Of a stretch of DNA of 64,000 bases, positions 1 to 8,012 are shown piece by piece (the stretch's first letter is position 1; the number at the start of each line of letters is the position of its first letter). The translations under genes and the position numbers were made by a program. Location of the stretch: assembly GCA_963791495.1 (NCBI GenBank), contig CAWBST010000002.1, forward strand, positions 62,001 through 126,000, given 5' to 3'. The DNA comes from JAMXLO01 sp963791495. GTDB taxonomy: Bacteria; Pseudomonadota; Alphaproteobacteria; Acetobacterales; Acetobacteraceae. The notes beneath the pieces were generated by a model, which saw nothing but the letters and a program-made list of their open reading frames with translations, was not told the origin of the DNA and searched no databases.

Positions 1-1144
1 TCGGGTTCACGAACAGATGGAAGCCGGAGTAAGTGCCATAGACAGCCCAGGGCACGCGCTCTTCCGCCAGCACGGCATTCAGCTTCTCGCGCAGGGTGGC
101 AGCAGTCGCGGAAGCGTCGTCGGATGCATTGGTCTCGGCGATCACCGTCAGCGCCGCTGTACCGGCCGCAGCCGACACTGGATTGGCGTTGAACGTGCCA
201 GGATGCGCGATCTTCTCGCGTCCCATGCGCGCCGCTGCCTGGAAGTCCAACAGGTCCAGGATGTCCTTGCGCCCAGTGACACAGGCGCCCGGTAGCCCAC
301 CCGCGACGATCTTCGCGAAGCTGGAGAGGTCGGGACGCACGTCGAACGCCATCTGCGCCCCACCCTTAGTCGCCCGGAAACCGGTGACGACCTCGTCGAA
401 CATCAGCAATGCGCCATATTGCGTGCACAGCCTGCGCAGTTCCTGTGCGAACTCGGCGCCGAGTGGCACCTGGCCGAACGACGAGCCGGTCGGTTCGTAG
501 ATCACCCCCGCGATGTCGGGATTGGTGGCGAAGGCCTCGCGGACCGCGGCGACGTCGCCGGGGTTCAGCAGGATCGACTTCTCGGCCACGCCAGGCAGCA
601 CGCCTGGGGTCGGCGAACCGTCGAAATGATTTGTGTAGCCACTGGCCATCTGGTCATGCCAGCCATGGAAATGCCCCTTGAACCGCATCAGTGTTTCGCG
701 GCCCGTGAAGGCGCGTGCGAGCCGCACCGCCATCAGTGTTGCCTCTGTGCCGGACGACGTGAAGCGAATGCGCTCCGCCGACGGTACAAGGCGCTTGATA
801 GCATGTGCCCATTGCACTTCGCGTGGATGAGACGCGCCGAACTGAGTGCCTTCGTCCAGCGCCTCGCGCACCGCTTGCGTGACCACTGGGTGATGGTGTC
901 CCAGCAACAGGGCGCCGTGGCCGCCGAAGTAGTCGATGTAGCGGTTGCCATCCACGTCCCATTTGTGCGGGCCCTGCGCGCGAGCGATGAAGACGCCATA
1001 CGGATCGACATTGCGCGCATCATGCGTGATGCCGCTGGGGAACAGCTCGTTGGCTTCCTTTGCCAGGTCAGCCGAGCCCGGGGTGCGCTCCCGGTAGGCA
1101 GCGATGATCCGGGAATTGGTGAGTTCGGCAGCGACGTCGTTCAT
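1..1144 (-). CDS. class III aminotransferase, glutamate-1-semialdehyde aminomutase-like (3' end cut by window)
   Basis: PLP-dependent fold-type-I aminotransferase. It reads leftwards from ATG at 1144 and runs off the window, leaving 381 visible codons. Seen: SSGTEA (residues 130-135, PLP phosphate region), DEVVTGFR with Asp250 (pairs with the pyridine nitrogen), Lys278 in SFAKIVAGG (expected Schiff-base lysine), and HPGTFNANPVSA near the cut. These match the COG0001 glutamate-1-semialdehyde aminomutase-like group. Such proteins are often not true HemL but act on other amines or amino acids, so the substrate is unknown. No heme or tetrapyrrole genes lie nearby, which favours a catabolic or specialised role. 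The family is secure; the function is only inferred. Confidence 0.9.
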   Translation of the reverse strand, partial: MNDVAAELTNSRIIAAYRERTPGSADLAKEANELFPSGITHDARNVDPYGVFIARAQGPHKWDVDGNRYIDYFGGHGALLLGHHHPVVTQAVREALDEGTQFGASHPREVQWAHAIKRLVPSAERIRFTSSGTEATLMAVRLARAFTGRETLMRFKGHFHGWHDQMASGYTNHFDGSPTPGVLPGVAEKSILLNPGDVAAVREAFATNPDIAGVIYEPTGSSFGQVPLGAEFAQELRRLCTQYGALLMFDEVVTGFRATKGGAQMAFDVRPDLSSFAKIVAGGLPGACVTGRKDILDLLDFQAAARMGREKIAHPGTFNANPVSAAAGTAALTVIAETNASDDASATAATLREKLNAVLAEERVPWAVYGTYSGFHLFVNP

Positions 1145-1232
1145 GGCCCAGCCTCGCTGTGGGTTGTCATTGCCATATTGCCCTGCTTTGCAGGAGGCCA
1201 GCAAGGTCAGCGGGTTGTCGCCCGGCTACTGG

Positions 1233-2054
1233 CTATGAGAAATGAAGGGGAATAGCGATGCCAACTCCACCCGGCTGATAATAGGCACCTCCGCCTTGCG
1301 AGAGCATCACGCCCAGACTGTTCTGCTCCAACTTCAAGCCGCTGCCTCCGCCGCTGATCCGTACGGCATCCACGAGCTTGTGGCCGTCGAACATCAGCAG
1401 CATGTCGTTGCGAAGGTCCGCGCTGGTTGCGTGCAGGCCCATAAACGCCACATCGCCGAAACCAGCTGGCTCAGGAAGTGCCGAACCGATGATTATACGG
1501 CCATGAAACTGCTTAGGATCATCGATCTGAAGCGCCGTAAGAGGCGGCCCGGCTGAAGAAAGGTCAAAGGTCAGACCGCGTCCGACGGCCCCATTGATTT
1601 CCATGCGTTCCTGAAGATGGGTTGCACTACGGAGTTTGATCGTTCCCGACCCGACAAGACGATCGTTGAACACCTGATCAAGCCCGGTGAACGTGCTGGC
1701 GCCGATGAAGCGTATGGTGCCCCCGGAGATATTGAGCCGGGATAGCCCAGCGACATCAGCGGTAAGCGTCACTCCACCATGAACATGCACGTCAACAGTG
1801 GTGAACAGACTGCCACCGAGCGATGAGTGGAGATCGAGCCTTGCTCCCGGGCCCGCATCAATTTCGATGGGTGGCGCCCCGGGCGGTGCAGCAACGGAGA
1901 GAGTATCTCCGGCCAGAGCATTGCCATAAACTTTCATGGTGCCTTGTGTGATCACCAGATTATCGCCCGGCTGCGGAACCCCTGTAGGCGACCAGTAGTC
2001 TGGATTGGACGCATCATTGTTGCCGCTGCCGTTCCATGCCCGCATTGTCGACAT
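1233..2054 (-). CDS. putative beta-helix / autotransporter-passenger-like protein
   Basis: 273-aa protein of unknown function. The N-terminus has the pattern W-N-G-S-G ... Y-W-S-P-T-G-V-P-Q-P-G-D, common at the start of parallel beta-helix adhesins and autotransporter passenger repeats (tryptophan, then P-x-x-G-D and a glycine- and valine-rich strand series). The rest is rich in Gly, Asp, Thr and short hydrophobic strands, with no cysteine. No clear signal peptide or C-terminal beta-barrel is visible, so it would need another export route or be intracellular. An FNR-type box lies 54 bp upstream (2108-2121). The coding call is good; the fold is inferred from composition and motif only. Confidence 0.7.
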   Translation of the reverse strand: MSTMRAWNGSGNNDASNPDYWSPTGVPQPGDNLVITQGTMKVYGNALAGDTLSVAAPPGAPPIEIDAGPGARLDLHSSLGGSLFTTVDVHVHGGVTLTADVAGLSRLNISGGTIRFIGASTFTGLDQVFNDRLVGSGTIKLRSATHLQERMEINGAVGRGLTFDLSSAGPPLTALQIDDPKQFHGRIIIGSALPEPAGFGDVAFMGLHATSADLRNDMLLMFDGHKLVDAVRISGGGSGLKLEQNSLGVMLSQGGGAYYQPGGVGIAIPLHFS

Positions 2055-2107
2055 GACCGTTCCCCTTTGCGGCGAGGAAGGTTGCGCGTTCAGACGCTTG
2101 ATCGGCG

Positions 2108-2121
2108 TTGATTCAGATCAA
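2108..2121. promoter_or_regulatory. FNR/FixK-type box
   Basis: TTGATTCAGATCAA, a perfect match to the FNR/FixK/FnrL consensus TTGAT-N4-ATCAA. It lies between the divergent beta-helix gene (start 2054) and gluconokinase (start 2227). A centre at -41.5 would give a 19-nt leader for the leftward gene. A near-identical box occurs at 7869-7882. Oxygen-dependent control is inferred; the motif itself is seen. Confidence 0.6.
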
Positions 2122-2226
2122 ATGACATGCTCACTTGTCCGTGTGTGAAGGCCTTCGCCGCGGGACTGCCTGGACACACTTGGTGACCAACGGAGGAGCC
2201 GACATGCAGAACAACGAGCCGCGGTC

Positions 2227-2733
2227 ATGACCATCGCTGTGGTGATGGGTGTTTCCGGTAGCGGCAAGACGACAGTCGCCCGTGGCGTCGCGCAGCGCAA
2301 GGGCTGGCGGCTGGTGGAGGGGGATAATCTTCACCCCCGAGCCAATGTCGCGAAGATGCACGCCGGCACGCCACTCACGGACGAGGATCGCTGGCCGTGG
2401 CTGCGTGCGATCGCGCAGGAGATCGATGCGATGCGTGCACTGGGTGAGCAGGCGGTGGTCGCGTGCTCGGCGTTGAAGCGCGCCTACCGTGACATCCTGA
2501 TCGGCGAGCGGACCGACCTGGTGCTGGTGTATCTGCAAGGGTCAAAGGAGCTGATAGCCGGGCGGTTGGCGGCGCGCACAAGGCACTTCATGCCGCCGGC
2601 GCTGCTCGACAGTCAGTTCGACACGCTGGAGGAACCGGGCGAGGACGAACATCCGATCGTGGTGTCGATCGCACCGCCGCCCGAGGCCATCGTCGATGAA
2701 GTGGTGCTGAAGCTGAGGGAGCGCACAGCATGA
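2227..2733 (+). CDS. gntK: gluconokinase
   Basis: Phosphorylates D-gluconate to 6-phosphogluconate with ATP, feeding the Entner-Doudoroff and pentose-phosphate routes. 168 aa, the usual length for thermoresistant gluconokinases. The Walker A motif GVSGSGKTT is at residues 8-16, followed by the family motif EGDNLHP and the LTDEDRWPWL segment that closes over the substrate. Cytoplasmic. It starts at ATG 2227 and its stop overlaps the next gene by 4 bp, so the two are translationally coupled. With the downstream SDR and gluconolactonase it makes a short aldose-to-gluconate-phosphate cluster. Confidence 0.95.
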   Translation: MTIAVVMGVSGSGKTTVARGVAQRKGWRLVEGDNLHPRANVAKMHAGTPLTDEDRWPWLRAIAQEIDAMRALGEQAVVACSALKRAYRDILIGERTDLVLVYLQGSKELIAGRLAARTRHFMPPALLDSQFDTLEEPGEDEHPIVVSIAPPPEAIVDEVVLKLRERTA

Positions 2734-3500
2734 GCGAACTATTCGCGATCTATCCGAGCCTGCGCGACCGCGTGGTGTTCATCACCGGCGGCGCCAGCGG
2801 CATCGGCGCGGAGCATGTGACGCAGTTCGCGGCACAGGGAGCAAAGGTTGCGTTCGTCGATATCGCCGACGATGCGGCGCATGCGCTGATCAGCCGGATC
2901 GAGGCCGCCGGCCACAGCGCACCGCTCTATCAGCGCTGCGATCTGAAGGACGTCGCTGCGCTGCAGGCGACAATAGCGGAGGTGGGACGGCGGCTGGGGC
3001 CAATCACCGTGCTCGTGAACAATGCGGCGAACGATCAGCGGCACAGGTTGGAGGACGTGACGGTCGAATACTGGGACGAGCGTCTGGCGACCAATCTGAG
3101 GCATCAGTTCTTCGCAATCCAAGCGGTTGCGCCGATGATGCGGTCGGCGGGTGGTGGATCGATCATCAATTTCGGCTCCGTCAGCTGGCATTCGCTGCAG
3201 GGTGGTATGCCGGCCTACACGACAGCAAAAGCCGCGGTGGAAGGGCTGACGCGCGGGATGGCGCGCGATCTCGGACCGGACAAGATCAGGGTGAACACGG
3301 TCATCCCTGGCTGGATCATGACAGAACGGCAGATCACGCTGTGGCTGACGCCGGACGCCGAGAAGAACCTCATGCAGGTGCAATGCCTGAAGGAGAAACT
3401 GGTGCCGGCCGATGTGACCCGGATGGTGCTGTGGCTCGCCTCCGACGACAGCCGGATGTGCACCGCGCAGCTGTGGGTGGTGGATGCGGGACGGATGTGA
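2730..3500 (+). CDS. SDR oxidoreductase, D-xylose/aldose 1-dehydrogenase-like
   Basis: 256-aa classical short-chain dehydrogenase. Seen: TGGASGIG (residues 19-26, NAD(P) binding), NNAA (97-100), Ser150/152 and the catalytic Y163-T-T-A-K167. The whole protein, including the IYPSL start, ITGGASGIG, RCDL, YWDER..TNLRH and INFGSVSWH, strongly resembles Caulobacter XylB, which oxidises D-xylose to xylonolactone. The neighbouring lactonase and gluconokinase fit an oxidative aldose pathway, so glucose, xylose or arabinose are plausible substrates. It overlaps gntK by 4 bp. The family is firm; the exact sugar is inferred. Confidence 0.9.
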   Translation: MSELFAIYPSLRDRVVFITGGASGIGAEHVTQFAAQGAKVAFVDIADDAAHALISRIEAAGHSAPLYQRCDLKDVAALQATIAEVGRRLGPITVLVNNAANDQRHRLEDVTVEYWDERLATNLRHQFFAIQAVAPMMRSAGGGSIINFGSVSWHSLQGGMPAYTTAKAAVEGLTRGMARDLGPDKIRVNTVIPGWIMTERQITLWLTPDAEKNLMQVQCLKEKLVPADVTRMVLWLASDDSRMCTAQLWVVDAGRM

Positions 3501-3506
3501 CGGCAC

Positions 3507-3821
3507 GTGAATTACAACGATTTCTGGTTCCGCTACCTTCGCGCCCACAGCCGTCCCAGCACGCGTGCGATGCACTATGTCGGCAGCGTGCTCGCCCTTG
3601 GCACGCTCGTCATCGCCATTGCCACGCTCAATTGGCGTGGTCTGATTGCGGCACCACTGATCGGCTACGCTTTCGCCTGGACTGCGCATTTTGCGCTCGA
3701 AAAGAATCGCCCGGAGACATTCGGCCATCCGTTCTGGTCGCTGTTCAGCGACTACCGCATGCTGCTGCTCGCGGTGAGCCTCCGGCTCGCGCCGCATCTG
3801 CATCGCGCCGGCTTGCGATAG
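3507..3821 (+). CDS. DUF962 / Mpo1-like membrane protein
   Basis: 104-aa small membrane protein that starts at GTG 3507, six bases after the SDR stop. It has the DUF962 signature: an N-terminal F-W-x-x-Y-L-R-x-H-S-R-P-S-T-R-x-x-H-Y-V-G block, two hydrophobic helices (about residues 22-41 and 45-64), and the E-K-N-R-P-x-T-F-x-H-P-x-W-S-L motif with conserved histidines. Yeast Mpo1 of this family is an Fe-dependent dioxygenase of 2-hydroxy fatty acids. Whether bacterial members share this reaction is unknown. Its place inside a sugar-acid operon is unexplained. Confidence 0.85.
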   Translation: MNYNDFWFRYLRAHSRPSTRAMHYVGSVLALGTLVIAIATLNWRGLIAAPLIGYAFAWTAHFALEKNRPETFGHPFWSLFSDYRMLLLAVSLRLAPHLHRAGLR

Positions 3822-3869
3822 CGGCGCTCCGCCAGCATCATCGCCACAAAACACCAGGGGAACAGGACG

Positions 3870-4805
3870 ATGTGGGAACCGAGCCAGCGCTATCCCGATC
3901 CGGCCGTGCAGGTGATCGATGTGAGCTTCAACCGCTACCGCCTGCCGCTCGCCTCGGTGGAGCGGCTGTTCACCGGATGCCGCTGGTCGGAAGGGCCGGT
4001 GTATTTCGGTGACGGCCGTTACGTGTTGTGGAGCGACATTCCAAACGACCGCATCCTGAAATGGGAAGAGGAGACCGGAGCGGTCAGCGTCTATCGCAAG
4101 TCCTCGAACAATGCCAACGGCAACACGCGCGATCGCCAGGGCCGCCTGGTCACCTGTGAGCACCGCGGCCGCCGTGTGATCCGCACCGAGTACGACGGCG
4201 CGATCACGGTGCTGGCCGACAGCTTCCAGGGCAAGAGATTGAATTCGCCGAACGACGTCGTGGTGAAATCCGACGGCTCGATCTGGTTCACCGATCCCAC
4301 ATTCGGCCTGCTTGGCTATTACGAGGGCGAGAGGCACGAACCGGAGCTGCCCGCCAACGTGTATCGCGTCGATGGCCAGACCGGCGCGATCACCGTCGTG
4401 GCCGACGATGTGCAGGGTCCCAACGGGCTGGCGTTCTCGCCCGATGAATCGAAGCTCTATGTGGTGGAATCACGCGGCATGCCGACGCGCAAGCTGCGCG
4501 TGTTCGACGTCGAGGGCAGCATGCTGGGCTCCAGCAGGATGTTCCTCGACGCGGGACCGGGCACGCCGGACGGGTTCAGGGTCGATATCGACGGCAATCT
4601 TTGGTGTGGCTGGGGTATGGGCGAGCACGACCTCGACGGCGTGCGCATCTTCAATCCCACCGGAGAACCGATCGGTCATATCGCGCTGCCCGAACGCTGC
4701 GCCAATCTCTGCTTCGGTGGCCGCTGGCGCAATCGCCTGTTCATGGCGGCGAGCCACGGGCTCTATGCGCTGTATGTTAATACGCAGGGCGCACCAGGTG
4801 GCTAG
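3870..4805 (+). CDS. SMP-30/gluconolactonase/LRE family lactonase
   Basis: 311-aa six-bladed beta-propeller of the SMP-30/regucalcin family, expected to hydrolyse aldonolactones such as glucono- or xylonolactone. Seen: W-S-E-G-P-V-Y-F with Glu41 (metal ligand), N-S-P-N-D-V (second ligand region), G-P-N-G-L-A-F-S-P-D and G-T-P-D-G-F with Asp234 as the general base/metal ligand. No signal peptide, so cytoplasmic. It closes the gntK-SDR-DUF962-lactonase run: dehydrogenase makes the lactone, this enzyme opens it, gluconokinase phosphorylates the acid. The start at ATG 3870 follows an AGGGGAAC ribosome site. Confidence 0.9.
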   Translation: MWEPSQRYPDPAVQVIDVSFNRYRLPLASVERLFTGCRWSEGPVYFGDGRYVLWSDIPNDRILKWEEETGAVSVYRKSSNNANGNTRDRQGRLVTCEHRGRRVIRTEYDGAITVLADSFQGKRLNSPNDVVVKSDGSIWFTDPTFGLLGYYEGERHEPELPANVYRVDGQTGAITVVADDVQGPNGLAFSPDESKLYVVESRGMPTRKLRVFDVEGSMLGSSRMFLDAGPGTPDGFRVDIDGNLWCGWGMGEHDLDGVRIFNPTGEPIGHIALPERCANLCFGGRWRNRLFMAASHGLYALYVNTQGAPGG

Positions 4806-4813
4806 CCCACCTT

Positions 4814-4864
4814 CACCTCGCCCGCCTGCGGGAGAGGTCGGCGCAAAGCGCCGGGTGAGGGTGC
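4814..4864. repeat. REP-like intergenic palindrome, family A
   Basis: CACCTCGCCCGC...GCGGGAGAGG followed by GGCGC-AAA-GCGCC and GGGTGAGGGTG. Two stacked hairpins sit between the lactonase and permease genes. The same element recurs at 46410-46527 (two inverted copies) and 59728-59778. Confidence 0.85.
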
Positions 4865-4883
4865 GGGGACGACAGCAATAGCC

Positions 4884-6161
4884 ATGTTCAGCCTGCGCGA
4901 GCACCGCACATCGGTCCGTACCGAGATACTCGCCGGCTGCACCACTTACCTCACGATGGCGTACATCGTCGTGGTCAATCCGTTGATCCTGGCCAGCGCG
5001 GGGATCGATCACGGTGCAGCCTTCGCCGCCACATGCATCGCCGCGGCCATCGGTTCGGCGGCGATGGGGCTGATGGCCGACCTGCCGCTGGCCCTTGCAC
5101 CCGGCATGGGGCTGAACGCCTATTTCACCTACACGGTGGTGAAGGGCATGGGCGTATCCTGGCAGGTGGCGCTGGGCGCGGTGTTTCTCTCCGGCGTGCT
5201 GTTCCTCATCGTCAGCCTGCTGCGCATCCGCGAGTGGCTGGTCAACGCCATACCGATGCCGCTTAAACTCGGCATCGGCGCCGGCATCGGCCTGTTCCTC
5301 GGCCTGATCGGCCTGCACGAGATGGGCTTGGTCATCGGCAATCCGGAAACCCTGGTGACCCTTGGCCATCTCGCCACGCCAGCCACATTGCTGGCCTGCC
5401 TGGGCTTCCTGGTCATCGCCGGCCTGTCGGCACGCGGCACACCGGCCGCCATCCTGATCGGCATTCTGCTCACCGCCGCATCCGGCCTGCCATTCGGTCT
5501 GACCGAATTCCACGGCGTCATCGCAACGCCGCCATCGCTGGCGCCGACGTTTCTGCAGCTCGATATCGCCGGCGCGCTGTCACTGGGCGTCACCACCGTG
5601 GTTCTGACATTCTTCCTGGTCGATGTACTGGACAACACCGGCACGCTGATCGCCACGACGCAGCGCGCCGGCCTGATTCGGCCCGACGGTACGATCGCGC
5701 GTTTGCGCGAGGCGCTGCTGGCTGACAGCGGCGGCGCCATCATCGGTTCATTGCTCGGAACCAGCACCACGACCAGCTACATCGAGAGCGCTGCGGGGAT
5801 CCAGGCAGGCGGCCGCACCGGCCTTACCGCTGTCACGGTGGCAGTGCTGTTCCTGCTGACGCTGTTCTTCGCGCCGATCGCCACCGCTATCCCGGCCTTT
5901 GCCACCGCGCCGGCACTGGTGTTCGTCGCCTGCCTGATGGCGCGGGCCATGCGCGACATCAACTGGGACGATGCGACGGAATACGTGCCTGCCGTGGTGC
6001 TGGCGATCGGCATCCCGTTCACGTTCTCGATTGCGGCGGGTATCGGCCTCGGCTTCATCGTATACGTCGTCGTGAAGTCGGCGGCCCGCCAGATCGGTGC
6101 AATCCCCGGTGCGGTATGGCTCGTCGCCGGCCTGTCGCTGCTGAAGTTCGTACTCGGCTAA
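4884..6161 (+). CDS. NCS2 family purine (guanine/hypoxanthine) permease, AzgA-like
   Basis: 425-aa integral membrane protein with about 12-14 helices. The N-terminus RTEILAGCTTYLTMAYIVVV, the N-P-L-I-L-x-x-A-G-I motif, and the APGMGLNAYFTYTVV and TSTTTSYIESAAG segments are signatures of the AzgA/GhxP/PurP branch of NCS2 (nucleobase:cation symport-2). It should import guanine, hypoxanthine or adenine with protons. No purine catabolic genes are adjacent and a REP-like element separates it from the sugar-acid cluster, so it is probably its own unit. It converges with the DedA gene, 7 bp apart. Confidence 0.93.
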   Translation: MFSLREHRTSVRTEILAGCTTYLTMAYIVVVNPLILASAGIDHGAAFAATCIAAAIGSAAMGLMADLPLALAPGMGLNAYFTYTVVKGMGVSWQVALGAVFLSGVLFLIVSLLRIREWLVNAIPMPLKLGIGAGIGLFLGLIGLHEMGLVIGNPETLVTLGHLATPATLLACLGFLVIAGLSARGTPAAILIGILLTAASGLPFGLTEFHGVIATPPSLAPTFLQLDIAGALSLGVTTVVLTFFLVDVLDNTGTLIATTQRAGLIRPDGTIARLREALLADSGGAIIGSLLGTSTTTSYIESAAGIQAGGRTGLTAVTVAVLFLLTLFFAPIATAIPAFATAPALVFVACLMARAMRDINWDDATEYVPAVVLAIGIPFTFSIAAGIGLGFIVYVVVKSAARQIGAIPGAVWLVAGLSLLKFVLG

Positions 6162-6168
6162 CGAGGTT

Positions 6169-6789
6169 TCACGGCGAGCGGGCCAACACGCGGCGATGCA
6201 GCCACCAGCCAGCGGCCGTGAACACCAGCAGCCCCGCAGCACACAACGCCGCGTTCTGCCAGTCACCAGCCTCAAGCTCGGACAGCGACAGTCCAGCGAA
6301 CTGTGCGGGCACCACGTGCGCCGGCGCCCAGACGAAGGCGGAGCTGACATTGGCGATCAGGAACCGCGCCCGCGCCATGCCCGCCATGCCGGCGACCAGC
6401 GGCACGGTCGAGCGCAGCACCGGCACGAAGCGGCAGACCGCTACGCTGGCGGTGCCGTAGCGATGAAAGAAACTCTCCGCATGGCCCATCAGGGTGGGTC
6501 TCGTGGAGAACGGCCACATGCCACGCAGCCGGAAGCGGAACCGGTGGCCCAACCAGTATGAGACGAAATCGCCGGTCACCGCGCCGACGATTGCGACGAC
6601 GATGATTGGCATCATGGGCATGCCGGCCATCGCACCGGCAGCGGCCACGGCCATCAGGATCGGCGTGCCGGGGACCACGATACCAAGAACCGCCACCGCC
6701 TCGACAATGGCTGCGACAAAGGCGATCAGGATAGCGAGCATCGGGTATTGCGCCGCCAGATCGGCCGCGCCGTTGATCAGCGACCACAT
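6169..6789 (-). CDS. DedA family membrane protein
   Basis: 206-aa inner-membrane protein. DedA/VTT-domain features seen: G-I-V-V-P-G-T-P near residue 40, G-A-V-T-G-D-F-x-S-Y-W-L-G-H, F-x-x-x-G-x-x-x-V-x-x-x-R-F-V-P-V-L-R-S-T-V-P-L-V-A-G-M-A-G-M, and several hydrophobic helices including a C-terminal one followed by RR. The family is linked to envelope homeostasis and lipid carrier recycling; UptA/DedA members flip undecaprenyl phosphate. The specific role here is not known. Confidence 0.9.
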   Translation of the reverse strand: MWSLINGAADLAAQYPMLAILIAFVAAIVEAVAVLGIVVPGTPILMAVAAAGAMAGMPMMPIIVVAIVGAVTGDFVSYWLGHRFRFRLRGMWPFSTRPTLMGHAESFFHRYGTASVAVCRFVPVLRSTVPLVAGMAGMARARFLIANVSSAFVWAPAHVVPAQFAGLSLSELEAGDWQNAALCAAGLLVFTAAGWWLHRRVLARSP

Positions 6790-7001
6790 GCTACGGCTCT
6801 TTCGCCGCTGCCAACACCACCGGAAACTCTCCCTGTCGTATTATCGCCGAGACTATGCGTCGATTACGTGACGAATGGAAGCATGGCGCCGTTAAGGCGC
6901 AGTTATCAGCCTGAGGTTGTAAAGCATGGGGCTAACCTCGCCAACGCTTCTCGCGCTGGGAGCCCGTAGGACCGCAGATACGCATCAGGCGACCGACTTC
7001 G

Positions 7002-7211
7002 TCAGCGGCCGGCCGTGACGAGGTCGGAAATCGACCGTTCGCCCGTCCGAGCAATCCTCGGCGCACCGGTCTGCGCCAGACGATTTGGGCAGGTTTCGTA
7101 CTTGTCGTCATTACACTGCAGGGCGTTGCAGTCGAAACACGCCGCCATTTCGTCGGGAACATCACCAACGATGTATTTTCTCGCCAAATTTCTCCATGAC
7201 TCGCCAAGCAT
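7002..7211 (-). CDS. small four-cysteine protein, unknown function
   Basis: 69-aa protein. The ATG at 7211 is preferred over an upstream GTG at 7269-7271 because a perfect GGAGGA ribosome site sits 6 nt before it. The core is V-G-D-V-P-D-E-M-A-A-C25-x2-C28-x4-C33-x7-C41-P-N-R-L-A. The four spaced cysteines suggest a small metal or redox site, but no named family was recognised. It follows the 177-aa gene at 7253-7786 with a 41-nt gap, so the pair is probably one transcript under the FNR-type box at 7869. Soluble, with no signal peptide. Confidence 0.6.
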   Translation of the reverse strand: MLGESWRNLARKYIVGDVPDEMAACFDCNALQCNDDKYETCPNRLAQTGAPRIARTGERSISDLVTAGR

Positions 7212-7252
7212 CGCGGCTCCTCCCACACGGCATTCTTGCAGCGAATTTCGCA

Positions 7253-7786
7253 TCATCTTCCGAGCGGCCACCGAGTGACGACGGCAGCAAGATATCGGAC
7301 CACCAGGTCGGACGCGTTGTTGGCATCAAATTGGTACAGCGGGACTGGACGCCATCCAAAGTCCACTCGACTGGTATGCGCCTCATGGACGGAGGGACGC
7401 GATTGACCGAGGGACGCCTCGATCATTCCATGCTGGGTGAGCTCGACGAGCAGCGTCTCGCAGCTTTCCTGCCCGTGCACCAGCAACTCGTAGGCTATCG
7501 GATGGCATGTCCGACCGCCCAAATATTGTAGATCCGTCACGTAGCCCAACACCTCATGGAATTGGCACTCTTTCGGTCTGGTCGCCAAATGGCGATTGGC
7601 TTGCGTCATCGCATTGCGGATCAGAGACCCGATCTCGGTCAGGAATCGCATCTGCCTGCGCTCGAGCTCGACGCGCTCGTCCCGAATGGCCTTGCTCGAT
7701 TGAGCAAATCCAGCGTCATGCTGGCGGCGGCGTTGCGTCCGCATGTCAAGCGTCAGATCGAGGAGCTTCTCAAGAGTCTCCGACAT
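7253..7786 (-). CDS. hypothetical protein, coiled-coil N-terminus
   Basis: 177-aa protein of unknown function. ATG at 7786 is chosen because a G-rich ribosome site (GGGGGG) lies 5 nt upstream; a longer frame to 7840 lacks one. Residues 1-65 are charged and heptad-like (M-S-E-T-L-E-K-L-L ... R-D-E-R-V-E-L-E-R-R-Q-M). The C-terminal two thirds form a mixed domain with scattered cysteines and histidines (C-Q-F-H, R-T-C-H, E-S-C-E-T). First gene of a probable pair with the four-cysteine protein. No family recognised. Confidence 0.6.
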   Translation of the reverse strand: MSETLEKLLDLTLDMRTQRRRQHDAGFAQSSKAIRDERVELERRQMRFLTEIGSLIRNAMTQANRHLATRPKECQFHEVLGYVTDLQYLGGRTCHPIAYELLVHGQESCETLLVELTQHGMIEASLGQSRPSVHEAHTSRVDFGWRPVPLYQFDANNASDLVVRYLAAVVTRWPLGR

Positions 7787-7868
7787 TGTTACCCCCCGAG
7801 AAGGCCGTTTGCCGGTGATCAACAACAAGTCCGAATGCATACCTTCGCGCGCGCGGCGCCATCCGGCA

Positions 7869-7882
7869 TTGATTCAAATCAA
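7869..7882. promoter_or_regulatory. FNR/FixK-type box
   Basis: TTGATTCAAATCAA, a perfect TTGAT-N4-ATCAA match. It differs from the 2108 box at one spacer base and shares flanking bases (GGC-A/G before, A after). It lies between the leftward small-gene pair (start 7786) and the rightward LhgO-like gene (start 8013). A centre at -41.5 leaves a leader of about 48 nt for the leftward pair. Confidence 0.6.
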
Positions 7883-8012
7883 ACGTTGCGCAGGCGGACT
7901 CAGTGAAAACGGGCTCAGGGGAGCCCGATCCACGCTGGCCGAGAATGATGCGCGTTGGCGTCTGCCGGATTGCCAGCGTAAATCGGCCCGACCGTCAGGG
8001 GGGAGATAGCGT

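Noticed and set aside
2739..4337. Long leftward frame (532 codons) opposite the sugar-acid cluster
   Set aside because: It mirrors four well-supported rightward genes; His/Arg/Gln-rich composition typical of antisense frames in GC-rich DNA, no ribosome site or domain.
6893..6912. GCGCC-GTTAA-GGCGC inverted repeat as an intrinsic terminator
   Set aside because: Short stem, no following T-run, and it lies upstream of, not after, the DedA gene.
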